Shown one piece after another: positions 24,671-33,518 of a DNA stretch of 40,281 nt. The notes under the pieces are model-generated. The model saw only the letters and a program-made list of their open reading frames with translations. It was not told where the DNA came from and searched no databases. The first letter of the stretch is position 1. Each line of letters starts with the position of its first letter. The stretch is from Roseiflexus sp. (lineage in GTDB: Bacteria > Chloroflexota > Chloroflexia > Chloroflexales > Roseiflexaceae). The DNA lies in the NCBI GenBank assembly GCA_025062325.1, contig JANXAL010000077.1, forward strand, positions 1 to 40,281, read 5' to 3'. The position numbers and the translations under genes were made by a program.

Positions 24671-27600
24671 CTACGATGAACCAGTGCGGGAAGCTGTGCG
24701 GTAAATGGTCACGCCCGCATCGCGGCCGGCAGCGGCAAGCTGGGCGCCATCAGGGCTGAACGCTAGCGCCAGAACGCCAAATTGCTGCTCGACGCGCGCC
24801 ACCTCCGTCCCGCTGGCCGGATCCCAGAACTGCATAACACCGGTAGGCGTACCGGTCGCAAGGAGTGCGCCATCAGGCGAAAATGCCAGAGCAGTAAACC
24901 AGCCATTTTCCGGCGCTGCCCGAAGATTCCGCTCAGAGACGCCCGTCCGATAATTCCACATCCGCAACATGCCATCAGTCCCTGTTGCGGCAAACAACGT
25001 TCCTTTCGGCTGAAATGCAATGCCGGTGATCGAGTTCCGTATGCCGCTTAGGGTCTGCACTCGCTGTTTATCGGTCACGCGCCAAATCTCAATACGCGGA
25101 TCGTTTGGCGTACCGGCGGCAGCTACAAATGCACCATCATCGCTGACAGCCACCAGAAACACTGCCGGAAGATCGGTTTTGAGCGACTGGATAAACTGGC
25201 CATTGGCGCCATTCCAGAGCGTTATCGTGCCATCGTTAGCGCCAACCGCGATCACCGTTCCGCCTAGATCAGTGGCAATGCAGAGCGGCGTCCCGGTCAC
25301 CCCGGTCAGATCGCTGGACGTTTCCCGAACAAAGTCCAGAATAACGACCGTATTCTGCTCAGTGATTGTCGCCAGACGGCCATTCGGCAGAAACGCCAGC
25401 GACTGCACTGATGCCGCCGAACCGGCAAACTGGCGGATCTGGTCGTTCGCCAGCAGGCGCAATTGAATAATACCATTGTACCCGACGGCGCCGAGCACTT
25501 CGCTGTCAGGCGAGAATAGCAGGGATGTCACCAGTCCCAGCCCGATCCGCAGGTTCATATCGGGGCGCCGCTGCGTCAGATCCCAGACGATCATACGCCC
25601 TTCCTGGTCGCTCACCGATGCCAGGCGCTCACCATTTGGACTGATCGCAATGCCGAAAATGTCGAGACGGTGAACGTCGAGCACACCGGTCTGGACGCCG
25701 CGCTCCACATCCCAGATGCGCACGGTTGCATCCAATCCCGCCGAGTAGAGGGTCTTCCCATCGGGAGAGAAGGCTAAACCGCGAATGACGATCCAATTCG
25801 TATGCCCGCGCAACTGATGAATAATCTGACCAGTCGCAGCATCGATCAGATAGACCACCCCCTCGGTCGAACCGACTGCCAGCGCTTTGCCATCGGGCGA
25901 AAATGCGACGCCGGTCGCCCAGTAGCGCAGGTTCGTGTCCGGATCGAGCGCGGTACGAAAACTGAAGCCGCTGATCTCGCGCCCGGACGTCACATCCCAC
26001 AATCGCACACTGCCATCGCGCGAAGCGGATGCCAGCGTGGCGCCGTCGGGCGAGAACGCCACACCGCCGATAAATCCAGCATGCCCGCTAAGGGTTGCCA
26101 GCAACTGACCGGTGGCCGCATCCCATATGCGCACTGTTTGATCGGTGCTTCCCGATGCTAGCAGCGTCCCGCTTGGAGCGAAGGCGAGGCTGCGGATCCA
26201 GCCCGTATGACCGCTCAGCCGCCGAACGACTCGCCCGGTCGCTGCTTCCCATATGCGGATCTCATTCTCATCGCTGGCGCCCGACGCCAGCAGAGTGCTA
26301 TCAGCAGACCAGGCGAGCGAGGTAATTTTGCCAGTATGGTCGAACCACGTTCCAAGATCAGCAAGGGTTGTAGCGTCGTGCAAGCTGACCGCCTCGCTGA
26401 CTCCCACCGCGAGCAATCGACCGTCGGGCGAGTAAGCGACGGGACCGAACACCGACATGGACAATTGACGAGTCGCCGTGATGGCGGCAACATTTCGCGG
26501 CGAGATAGCATCGGGGCTGAGCGCGGATGACCCATTGGCAGGTATTGGCGTGGGAGGCGACACGGTCGGCCCAACAGCCGCCGTGCTTGTCGCTGTTGGC
26601 GCAACTGTCGCCTCAGGCGATGCTGCCGCCGGCGCCGACGTCGGCGCACTTGAGACGCCGGTGATGCCGAGCATCTGGCGCAGCGGACTTCCAGGCAGAA
26701 AGACCGCAATCGCTAAACAGACCCCAATCGCGGCGACGGTCAACAGCACAGCAGACGTAATCAGGCAGCCAGTGCTCAATCCCTGGTGCTGCGGCGCGGG
26801 CGCATAGCCAGGCGGGTACGCGGGAGGATAGGGCGCGGGCGCAGCGTGCGGCGGAGCACCAGGCGCCGCGGGTGCAGGAACCGCTGGCGCAACAGGCGCA
26901 ACGCTCGCTGCAGGTTGCTGAGACTGCGCTTCAGCGGATGCCGCTGTTGTCTGCGTCAGCACATCAGGACCAAGACCAAGCGAACGCCCGCCCATCATTT
27001 GCGCAGTTTCCAGCGCAATGCGCATTTCACGCGCCTGCTGAAACCGGTTGACCGGACGCAATTGCAACGCACGCAGCAATACCTGTTCGACCAGCGGGGA
27101 AATCTGCGGATTCAGTGAGCGTGGACCCGTCAGCGGCATGCCGGCTTCCTGCTGCGCTGGCGTTGGCGGCGCCCAACCGGTCAGCGCGTGATACATCAGC
27201 GCGCCAATCGTATAAACATCGCTGACCGTTGTGGGTTCAGCGTCGGGGCGCGAGAGTTCCGGCGCGCGGTACGGCGACGGCGTCTGCCCGATCGGGGTCG
27301 CTAGCGTGAAAGGGGTGATCAGGAATGCGCCCTTATCATTGATCCAGACATCAACGACTGTCAGATCGCCAAGAAACAATGGCGGACGCTGGCTGTGCAG
27401 GTATTCCAGCAGCAGAAGCAACCGCGTCGCCTGCGTCAACACGTCGGCTTCCGGCAGCGGACCGCCGCGCGCGCGAATGGCTCGTTCGAAGTCCTGCCCG
27501 CCGGGGTCGGGGCATACCATATAGTAGTGTGCACCTTCGGCGAAATAGTCGCGCAGCGGCAGCAACGCTTCGTGACTCGTCGCGGCGATGTGTTTCGCAA

Positions 27601-27766
27601 GGATTTCCAAGTTGCCCAGCGCCCCTTCCGGCGCCACAAACTCGGCAACCAGCGTCAAGTCACCGCTCTGATCGTCGCGGCAGCGGTATATCCTTACGCC
27701 AGGTCGCTCATCGACGGCGTAGATCACACGGTAGCGATCCCGAATTACTTTTTCGCCCGAAGTCAT
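24671..27766 (-). CDS. Pseudokinase with membrane segment and 14 WD40 repeats
   Basis: 1031 residues. Residues 10-255 follow the bacterial Ser/Thr kinase fold (YRAPE at 166-170, SDVYTIGALMYHALTGW, RPVNRFQQAREM), but the key residues are gone. The glycine loop is absent, the VAIK lysine is replaced (LVAEF, 39-43), the HRDLKPxN segment reads LGDLTVVDV (132-140) and DFG reads TPF (151-153). A Pro/Ala-rich linker (270-330) precedes one membrane helix (about 334-356), then a second linker. From about 425 to the end there are 14 WD40-type repeats (LAFSPDG...LASGS...VRIWDAATG), enough for two seven-bladed propellers outside the membrane. It is probably a scaffold or sensor rather than an enzyme. It ends convergently with the L,D-transpeptidase and lies 64 bases downstream of crtI. 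Confidence 0.92.
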   Translation of the reverse strand: MTSGEKVIRDRYRVIYAVDERPGVRIYRCRDDQSGDLTLVAEFVAPEGALGNLEILAKHIAATSHEALLPLRDYFAEGAHYYMVCPDPGGQDFERAIRARGGPLPEADVLTQATRLLLLLEYLHSQRPPLFLGDLTVVDVWINDKGAFLITPFTLATPIGQTPSPYRAPELSRPDAEPTTVSDVYTIGALMYHALTGWAPPTPAQQEAGMPLTGPRSLNPQISPLVEQVLLRALQLRPVNRFQQAREMRIALETAQMMGGRSLGLGPDVLTQTTAASAEAQSQQPAASVAPVAPAVPAPAAPGAPPHAAPAPYPPAYPPGYAPAPQHQGLSTGCLITSAVLLTVAAIGVCLAIAVFLPGSPLRQMLGITGVSSAPTSAPAAASPEATVAPTATSTAAVGPTVSPPTPIPANGSSALSPDAISPRNVAAITATRQLSMSVFGPVAYSPDGRLLAVGVSEAVSLHDATTLADLGTWFDHTGKITSLAWSADSTLLASGASDENEIRIWEAATGRVVRRLSGHTGWIRSLAFAPSGTLLASGSTDQTVRIWDAATGQLLATLSGHAGFIGGVAFSPDGATLASASRDGSVRLWDVTSGREISGFSFRTALDPDTNLRYWATGVAFSPDGKALAVGSTEGVVYLIDAATGQIIHQLRGHTNWIVIRGLAFSPDGKTLYSAGLDATVRIWDVERGVQTGVLDVHRLDIFGIAISPNGERLASVSDQEGRMIVWDLTQRRPDMNLRIGLGLVTSLLFSPDSEVLGAVGYNGIIQLRLLANDQIRQFAGSAASVQSLAFLPNGRLATITEQNTVVILDFVRETSSDLTGVTGTPLCIATDLGGTVIAVGANDGTITLWNGANGQFIQSLKTDLPAVFLVAVSDDGAFVAAAGTPNDPRIEIWRVTDKQRVQTLSGIRNSITGIAFQPKGTLFAATGTDGMLRMWNYRTGVSERNLRAAPENGWFTALAFSPDGALLATGTPTGVMQFWDPASGTEVARVEQQFGVLALAFSPDGAQLAAAGRDAGVTIYRTASRTGSS

Positions 27767-27830
27767 GGAGTCCTCATCGATGTCAATCCGTCACCCGCAA
27801 TGCGTCGCGCCCGTCCTGCGGCGCGCACAG

Positions 27831-29489
27831 TCATACCATCTGAAGCGACTCCGGCGCGCGGCAGACGATCGAGTCGGGAATGCCATAATCCTTCGCGATG
27901 ACCCGCGCTGTCATCTTTGCTGACATCATGACCGATGGCGTGCCCCCGCCCGGTTGCACGCTTGCGCCGACCAGATAGAGCCGCTCAATGTCCTCACTCC
28001 GGTTGTGCGGGCGGAAGTATGCCGACTGGATCAACAACGGTTCGACGCCGAAACCGTTTCCCAGCCAGCTATTGAGCGTCCTCTCGAAATAATCGGGCGT
28101 AATATAACTCTTGTACACCAGGCGATCCATTAGACCTGGCAAATAGCCGCGTTCATCGAGAAAACGGAGCACTTTATCGACAAAGGGTTCCGCCAGTTGC
28201 GACCAGTTCAGCCCAGAACTGTTGTTCGGCACGGGTACGAGCGTGTATGCGGCATGGTGACCCGGAGGCGCCAGGCTCGGATCGGTAAGCGTCGGAATAT
28301 GCAGATATTGCGAAAAATCGTCTGCCAGCACCTTGCGATCAAAAATATCTTCCAGCAACCCCTCGTAGCGTGGCCCGAAAATGATGTTATGATGCCGCAA
28401 TTGCGCATCGCGCGGATCGGCGCGGAACCCGAAATAAATGACCACCAGCGACATCGACTGGCGCGCCAGGCGCACCCGCAGGTCGTTGTTGATCCGCCGA
28501 TATTTGCGGTCAATCAGGCGGAGATAGGTCGTTGCATAGTCGCCATTGGAGACCACTAGGTCCGCCTCGAGGCGCGTGCCATCGACCAGTTCGACGCCGC
28601 GTGCAATGCGGCGCGCACACAGACCGCGCGGTTCACGTCCACGCTCATCGGTTACAATAATCCGACGCACCTCGCTGTTATAGCGTATCGTCCCGCCCAG
28701 CTCCTCAAACTTCCGCACCAGCCCCCGCACCAACGCGCCGGTGCCGCCGAGCGCAAAGTGAACGCCCCAGGTCTTTTCAACAAAGTGAATCATGGCATAG
28801 ATCGCCGGAACCTGCAACGGGTTGCCGCCGATCAGCAATGGCTCAAAACTGAACACCTGCCGCATCTTGGGGTTGCGGAAGTAGCGCTTGACGAACGAGA
28901 AGAGTGGACGTACCGCATCAAGACGCACCAGATCGGGCACGACCCGCAGCATCGTGCCGATATCGCCGAAGTACGTATATCCGAGTTCAATAAATCCACG
29001 CTTGAAGATCGCTTCGGCTGCGGCGTGGAACCGTTCATACCCTTCGAGATCTTCTGGCGCCAGCGCGCGGATCTGCTCGCGGGTGTGCTCAGGATCGCCA
29101 TCATAGTCGAAGAAGGTCCCATCATCGAAATAGATGCGGTAGAAGGGCACGATTGGGATGAGAGTCACGTATTTCGAGGTGGCGGGACCGCTACTGACGC
29201 CGCTAGTGACGCGCGCACCAGGCGCAAGCACTTCCGGCGGGAAGTCGGGCGCGGCAAGATTCGCCGCGTCACGCTCCAGCGCAAACAGTTCCTCGATAAA
29301 ATGCGGCACCGTGATGACGGTCGGACCCATATCAAAGGTAAATCCATCGACTCGACGCACATACGCGCGACCACCCGGTCCGTCCAGTTTTTCGACAATC
29401 GTCGTATCAAACCCTAGGCTCTGGAGACGAATACCCATTGCCAGACCGCCAAATCCGGCGCCGATCACAATTGCACGTTTTCGTTCCAT
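27831..29489 (-). CDS. crtI: CrtI-type phytoene desaturase family protein
   Basis: 552 residues, a flavin-dependent carotenoid desaturase or related enzyme on the membrane surface. The N-terminal dinucleotide fold is [18 protein letters not shown] (GAGFGG at 10-15) with [25 protein letters not shown] is typical of CrtI. The C-terminal signature of bacterial-type phytoene dehydrogenases is present: [39 protein letters not shown]. The length is somewhat above the usual 490-510 residues because of an insert near 90-110 ([18 protein letters not shown]). Phytoene desaturase is the likeliest role; CrtD- or CrtN-like activities cannot be excluded. No other carotenoid gene is adjacent. It fits a pigmented phototroph. 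Confidence 0.88.
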   Translation of the reverse strand: MERKRAIVIGAGFGGLAMGIRLQSLGFDTTIVEKLDGPGGRAYVRRVDGFTFDMGPTVITVPHFIEELFALERDAANLAAPDFPPEVLAPGARVTSGVSSGPATSKYVTLIPIVPFYRIYFDDGTFFDYDGDPEHTREQIRALAPEDLEGYERFHAAAEAIFKRGFIELGYTYFGDIGTMLRVVPDLVRLDAVRPLFSFVKRYFRNPKMRQVFSFEPLLIGGNPLQVPAIYAMIHFVEKTWGVHFALGGTGALVRGLVRKFEELGGTIRYNSEVRRIIVTDERGREPRGLCARRIARGVELVDGTRLEADLVVSNGDYATTYLRLIDRKYRRINNDLRVRLARQSMSLVVIYFGFRADPRDAQLRHHNIIFGPRYEGLLEDIFDRKVLADDFSQYLHIPTLTDPSLAPPGHHAAYTLVPVPNNSSGLNWSQLAEPFVDKVLRFLDERGYLPGLMDRLVYKSYITPDYFERTLNSWLGNGFGVEPLLIQSAYFRPHNRSEDIERLYLVGASVQPGGGTPSVMMSAKMTARVIAKDYGIPDSIVCRAPESLQMV

Positions 29490-29841
29490 AGGTGAGTGCG
29501 TTCTTTCAGCGACGAGACATTACACTGCGCGATGAGATAACCGGGCAATGCAGACACCCTCTTGCCAGCGCCCGGCGTCCATCTCGTCCCAGACGAAGAT
29601 GGATCCGAGAGTGGTCATCTCACCTATGTACGCGCCCTGACATGCCACGGATGCGACAGGTGCATCATACCACGAAACGCATCAGGCGCGCTGCGGCATC
29701 TGGTACAATACCGGTGCCATCAAGGCGTCTGTTTGCTCCTCACAGTCAGGCTTCCTATGAGCGCCCGATGTGCGTGTGAGGGAGCACGGATGCACACGGA
29801 TTGAGACAGATTCTTACGAAGCCGTGATAAGGAGGAAGATC
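29490..29841. other. Intergenic region between crtI and the thioredoxin-like gene
   Basis: This divergent intergenic region carries no recognisable gene. TACAAT around 29703-29708 could be a -10 box for the rightward gene, without a clear -35. One copy of a dispersed repeat lies at 29784-29822. Confidence 0.5.
29784..29822. repeat. Dispersed repeat copy 1
   Basis: GCACGGATGCACACGGATTG followed by AGACAGATTC. A second copy (30457-30495) has ACACGGATGCGCACGGGTCG and AGACAGATTC. The two lie in the same orientation on either side of the thioredoxin-like gene. Confidence 0.6.
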
Positions 29842-30405
29842 ATGCCCGCAACATCGGAAGGATCGACCACCCTGACATTGGGCGCCAGAGCGCCCGAGTT
29901 CACCCTAACCGACACAGTATCGGGCAGGACAATGTCGCTGAGTGAGCTGAAATCGCCAAAGGCGACAGTCATTATGTTCCTCTGCAATCATTGCCCCTAC
30001 GTCAAGCACGTTGATCAGGCGCTCGTTCGCCTGGCGCACGACTATATGCCGAAGGGAGTATCGTTTGTTGCTATTAGTTCGAACGATCCGATCCAGTACC
30101 CTGAAGACGCACCCGAGAAGATGCGTGAAGAGGCGTTGCGCGTCGGGTATCCCTTCCCCTATCTGTTTGACGAGACCCAGGACGTTGCACGCGCCTACGG
30201 CGCTGCCTGCACCCCCGACACGTTCATCTTCGACGGCGACCTGCGCCTGGTCTATCGCGGGCAGCTCGACGATACCCGCCCGAACAGCGGCAAGGAAGCG
30301 ACCGCTGCCGATGTACGCGCCGCGCTCGACGCCATTCTGGCTGGTCAACCGGTCAATCCGGTGCAAAAGCCGAGCGTCGGGTGCAGCATCAAGTGGAAGC
30401 GGTAG
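29842..30405 (+). CDS. Thioredoxin-like protein (AhpC/TSA-related, CNHCPYV type)
   Basis: 187 residues with a thioredoxin fold (FTLTDTVSGRTMSLSEL start) and the FLCNHCPYVKHV motif with Cys48 and Cys51 of a widespread bacterial subfamily of peroxiredoxin-like proteins. Cys123 in GAACTPDTFIFD lies before the cis-proline. VSFVAISSNDPIQYPEDAPEKM and LVYRGQLDDTRPNSGKE are further family marks. It probably reduces disulfides or peroxides in the cytosol; there is no signal peptide. GGAGG at 29831-29835 fixes the start at the ATG at 29842 over an in-frame GTG 24 codons upstream. It stands alone between two copies of a dispersed repeat. Confidence 0.9.
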   Translation: MPATSEGSTTLTLGARAPEFTLTDTVSGRTMSLSELKSPKATVIMFLCNHCPYVKHVDQALVRLAHDYMPKGVSFVAISSNDPIQYPEDAPEKMREEALRVGYPFPYLFDETQDVARAYGAACTPDTFIFDGDLRLVYRGQLDDTRPNSGKEATAADVRAALDAILAGQPVNPVQKPSVGCSIKWKR

Positions 30406-30456
30406 GCTGCTTAAGGTGACCGTCACTCCACCAGCGACATGGTACAGTTGTGATAG

Positions 30457-30495
30457 GACACGGATGCGCACGGGTCGAGACAGATTCGAACGGAT
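30457..30495. repeat. Dispersed repeat copy 2
   Basis: ACACGGATGCGCACGGGTCG followed by AGACAGATTC, matching the copy at 29784-29822 in the same orientation. Confidence 0.6.
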
Positions 30496-30527
30496 CGGGC
30501 TCCTGACATTCGCGCCGATGCCATAGA

Positions 30528-30769
30528 CGCGATCTGCGCCCGCCTCTGGTGGAAAGTGATCATCTCGTCTGCTACGACGAGCGCGGCGTAGCGTTCGGCG
30601 ACGATGCAACAGTCGTGCGGCAGGCGGCAGAAGCGGAAGTGCGGGCGCAGCGCGAATCGGAACGCGCGCCCGCGCAGTCGCAGCGCGCCAGTCTGCCGAG
30701 GACCAATGCGCGCTGCGAAACTCAGGCGCGTGGGTGCGTCTGCGCGCCCTCGAAGAAGAATTGCGCTGA
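30528..30769 (+). pseudogene. Remnant of a Uma2-family (DUF820) gene, C-terminal part with frameshift
   Basis: One frame gives LRPPLVESDHLVCYDERG, like the end of the nuclease-fold domain of Uma2 proteins, followed by a charged helix (RQAAEAEVRAQRESER). Near 30670-30690 the coding signal moves to another frame, which gives ARQSAEDQCALRNSG and ends WVRLRALEEELR with a stop at 30767. RLRALEEEL-type ends are usual for Uma2 proteins in this phylum. The upstream two thirds of the gene are missing, so this is a broken remnant. Confidence 0.65.
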
Positions 30770-30908
30770 CGGCGGAACGGAGCATAACAGAGGTGATCCG
30801 ACTCAGGCGGTGCGAAGGAGAGCGGCAGAATAGGGAGCGTTCGGGTAGAGCGTCATCATGCGAAAGCAGCGTAGATGAAAGAACGAATTCCTGGTCGGGA
30901 GATGGTCG

Positions 30909-31361
30909 ATGTCCTTCGAGCATGGCGCTTCGACGAACGAATTGGTACTGGGATTTGTGCCTTCTGCGCACCGCCGATCAGGCTTCTTGGGGCTGAAAGT
31001 AGAGAACTTCACGGTTATGCTGACCACGCATCGGCTCGTTATCATCCCGTTGAGCGCTGATGAAATGAAACAAGCCGTGAGTGAGTCGCTGCGACAGGCG
31101 AAGCAAGAGGGCAAAGGTTTCCTCGAGCAGTGGAACGCGCAACTCAACGCGATCAACCTGATCCTCGAGCGTTTTGCAGCGACTCCGGTCGGAACCATCC
31201 TCGCCACGCGACCGGGCAGCTTTGCAATACCGATAAACCACATTAGATGGATTAAGGTGGACACGCATCCACACCAGCAGCATAAGCGCATGCCCAACCA
31301 GCTCATCATCGAGACAGACAGCGGACGTTACACGTATGACATCCCATTTTTACGCGCATGA
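30909..31361 (+). CDS. Hypothetical protein, possible PH-like fold
   Basis: 150 residues with no signal peptide. GGGAG lies 7 bases before the ATG. The sequence has a beta-rich start (LVLGFVPSAHRRSGFLGLKVENFTVMLTTHRLVIIPL), a charged helix (ADEMKQAVSESLRQAKQEGKGFLEQWN) and a second beta part (FAIPINHIRWIKV, NQLIIETDSGRYTYDI). TTHRLVIIPL and the later strands recall bacterial PH-like domains, which is only a fold guess. I do not recognise a function. It stands alone between the Uma2 remnant and yjbQ. Confidence 0.65.
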   Translation: MSFEHGASTNELVLGFVPSAHRRSGFLGLKVENFTVMLTTHRLVIIPLSADEMKQAVSESLRQAKQEGKGFLEQWNAQLNAINLILERFAATPVGTILATRPGSFAIPINHIRWIKVDTHPHQQHKRMPNQLIIETDSGRYTYDIPFLRA

Positions 31362-31470
31362 AGTCCGCGAGACACTCAGACGGGCATATGGCGAAGGGCT
31401 GGCAAGGTAATAAATACAAGGTGCATCTGCTTGGAAACGGCTGAGATCAGCACACGTTGGAGAAGTGTTT

Positions 31471-31890
31471 ATGCGCTCATACCGTGAAGAACTCTGGTTC
31501 AACACTCCCACGCGGGTGGCATTTGTGCGCATTACCGATCAGGTCGCGGCAGCCGTGCGCAAATCGGGAGTGCGCGAGGGGTTGTGCCTGGTGAATGCCA
31601 TGCACATCACTGCCAGTGTGTTTGTCAATGATAATGAACCCGGCCTGTGGCACGACTTCGAGCGTTGGCTGGAAAAACTTGCGCCGCACGCGCCGATCTC
31701 ACAGTACCGCCACAACGACACGGGCGAGGACAATGCCGACGCGCACCTGAAACGCACTATCATGGGGCGCGAAGTGGTGCTGGCGATCACCAACGGCAAA
31801 CTCGACCTCGGTCCCTGGGAAGAAGTCTTCTACGGCGAGTTCGACGGTCAGCGGCGCAAGCGCGTGCTAATCAAGATTATCGGCGAGTAG
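31471..31890 (+). CDS. yjbQ: YjbQ/UPF0047 family protein
   Basis: 139 residues from the ATG at 31471 (GGAG just upstream; a GTG two codons earlier is too close to it). The family is small and widespread; some members show weak thiamine-phosphate-synthase activity, and the true role is unsettled. Conserved elements are present: [56 protein letters not shown] and [21 protein letters not shown], with the His and Asp/Glu residues that line the putative metal site. The 3' end meets the DUF1501 remnant tail to tail. Confidence 0.92.
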   Translation: MRSYREELWFNTPTRVAFVRITDQVAAAVRKSGVREGLCLVNAMHITASVFVNDNEPGLWHDFERWLEKLAPHAPISQYRHNDTGEDNADAHLKRTIMGREVVLAITNGKLDLGPWEEVFYGEFDGQRRKRVLIKIIGE

Positions 31891-31896
31891 CGGCCG

Positions 31897-32220
31897 TCAC
31901 CGCGTCACCAGCGGCAGACTGACCCGGTTTGGCCGTTCGACCGTTTCGCCGGGGAGATAAGCGAGACCAAGCTGCGACCCGCGAAAGCCCGGGAAGACGT
32001 GATCGATCGCCTGATACCTGCAGCGCTTGACAAGGATCTCTGCTAGCACCGCACGATAGTCGGTGGTGATCGCCAGATCAACGCCGTTGTCCAACTGTTC
32101 GGTCGCCAGTCCGGGCCAGACGCCATACATCTTTCCACCCCGGATCCCCTCACCAAGCACCAGTATCACATTGCCATGCCCGTGGTCGATGCCGCTGCGT
32201 CTCTCACATTCGCTCAACAT
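31897..32220 (-). pseudogene. 3' remnant of a DUF1501 gene
   Basis: About 107 residues matching only the C-terminal end of DUF1501 proteins: LSECERRSGIDHGHGNVILV, GEGIRGGKMYGVWPGLATEQ, LDNGVDLAITTDYRAVLAEI. The family normally exceeds 380 residues and starts with a Tat signal, so about three quarters are missing. The DHGHGN metal-site motif is intact, but the SEFGRR-type stretch before it is shortened. It is joined directly to the 5' piece of another gene at about 32204-32220. Confidence 0.8.
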
Positions 32221-32407
32221 TAGCGGGGCGCGGGCCATACGCCATGCGATTGAGCGCAATCAGTTCCACAGGAGGCGCCGCAGAGGGGAAGGTCTGGGTG
32301 TGCGTCTGGTGTGCGGCGCTGCTGGCACGCTGTGTTGGAACGCCAGCCATCCCTGCGCCCGCAAATGTTGCGCTGGCGCCAAAGAAGCGACGCCGGGAAA
32401 ACGTCAT
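32204..32407 (-). pseudogene. 5' remnant of a DUF1800 gene
   Basis: 67 residues with an intact start region: AAGGAG upstream of the ATG, a Tat-type signal (SRRRFFGASATFAGAG), a short linker and ELIALNRMAYGPRPANVERM, which is the beginning of DUF1800 proteins. The frame stops there. DUF1800 and DUF1501 genes usually sit next to each other in that order, so one deletion that removed the rest of DUF1800 and most of DUF1501 explains both pieces. Confidence 0.75.
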
Positions 32408-32708
32408 AGCGTGTCTTCTCCTTGCCGTTCAGCTTGATGTCGTGAACGCGCCCATCCGACAGCGTGACGGCTCACTAGACACGGTCTGAAAGAATCGCCG
32501 TCACCGTCACTCGGGTGACACAATCAGTGTATGGGAAGACGTCGCCGCTGTGGATGACAGGTGTATCACAGCTTAGCGCCTGTTGAAGAAGATCTCAGAC
32601 CACATCGAGAGGCCGAAGAATCGAAGAACGCACTATGAGGGCTTGCCGGAAACCTTGTGAGCAGAGCGCTGCCCCAGACGCCCGTGCAATGTTCATCTCC
32701 GTTACTGG
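32408..32708. other. Intergenic, no recognised feature
   Basis: About 300 bases upstream of the DUF1800 remnant and downstream of the Coa1-like gene. I see no supported gene or clear promoter for either side. Confidence 0.5.
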
Positions 32709-33116
32709 CTACTGCTCGCGTAACACATCAATCCGCCGGTTGCCGACGGCGACGATCAGACGACTATAGCGCCACATCCCATTGCGGCGCACCGCTTCAA
32801 CAATCATCTCGCCCGACCCGCGGGGGCCTGAGATCGGCAGAGTGAGATTGGCATCCCCGCTGCCACTATTGAAACCGTTACTAAAACGGATGGAACCTGT
32901 GGGAAGCCAGCCAACCTCAAGCGGGGCGCCAAGCGCAGCTGCCACCTCTGGATCGCGCTCCGCGCGCGCCAGCGCTCCCTGCACTACATCCGAGGTGCGA
33001 ATGGACCCTATCACAGCGAAGAAAATGCCGCCGATACAGGCGCCGACAAGAACAACGATGGTTATGCCGACGAGGCACGACAACGGCGTACATCCCCGAA
33101 GACGCGCGCTCACCAC
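32709..33116 (-). CDS. Membrane protein of the cytochrome oxidase assembly factor Coa1-like family
   Basis: 135 residues. One membrane helix (about 14-37, CLVGITIVVLVGACIGGIFFAVIG) is followed by an outside domain: ALARAERDPEVAAALGAPLE, VGWLPTGSIRF, GDANLTLPISGPRGSGEMIV, MWRYSRLIVAVG. This pattern (AL..L..NP.V...LG.PI...G.... and then ISGP.G.G.......G.W....L) is that of Coa1/Tim21-like proteins, which include many bacterial members of unknown role. Cytochrome oxidase assembly is therefore only a family label. It overlaps the end of acpS by 7 bases and is probably translated with it. Confidence 0.75.
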   Translation of the reverse strand: MVSARLRGCTPLSCLVGITIVVLVGACIGGIFFAVIGSIRTSDVVQGALARAERDPEVAAALGAPLEVGWLPTGSIRFSNGFNSGSGDANLTLPISGPRGSGEMIVEAVRRNGMWRYSRLIVAVGNRRIDVLREQ

Positions 33117-33514
33117 GGCATTCTCCTCACCGCTGAACGAAGTGCGATAGCGACGGCGATAGCCAGACCATAGTCGTGGGAAAGGCTAAGGCTGATGCTG
33201 TCGATGCGTAACGCGCAGGCGCGCGCCTGGGCTGCGCCGTGAAGCGTTACGGTCGGTCGCCCGCAGGCATCGACCAGCGTCTCAATATCGTGAAACGCAA
33301 CGCCGCCTGCGCCGCCGACGACGCGCAGACCGACGCCGAGGAGTTTGGCGACAGCCTCCTTCGCTGCCCAGCGCGCCGCCAGCGACTCGGCGCGCCCGTG
33401 GCATAGCGCCGCCTCGGCAGGTGAAAAGATGCGCCGGACGAAGCCATCGCCCCAACGCTCAACCGCTCGCCGGATCCGTTCCACCTCAACAACGTCAATG
33501 CCGGTGTAGATCAT
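33110..33514 (-). CDS. acpS: Holo-[acyl-carrier-protein] synthase
   Basis: 134 residues from the ATG at 33514. It moves the phosphopantetheine arm of CoA to a serine of acyl carrier protein. Signatures: YTGIDVVEVERI with Asp7, RIFSPAEAALCHG, and ARWAAKEAVAKLLG with Glu53, the two magnesium-binding residues of the family. HDIETLVDACGRPTVTLHGAA and SISLSLSHDYGLAIAVAIA complete the fold. The ATG lies 4 bases after the stop of the FecR-like gene; a TTG start 7 codons upstream would overlap that gene. Length is normal. Confidence 0.96.
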   Translation of the reverse strand: MIYTGIDVVEVERIRRAVERWGDGFVRRIFSPAEAALCHGRAESLAARWAAKEAVAKLLGVGLRVVGGAGGVAFHDIETLVDACGRPTVTLHGAAQARACALRIDSISLSLSHDYGLAIAVAIALRSAVRRMPW

Positions 33515-33518
33515 GCCG

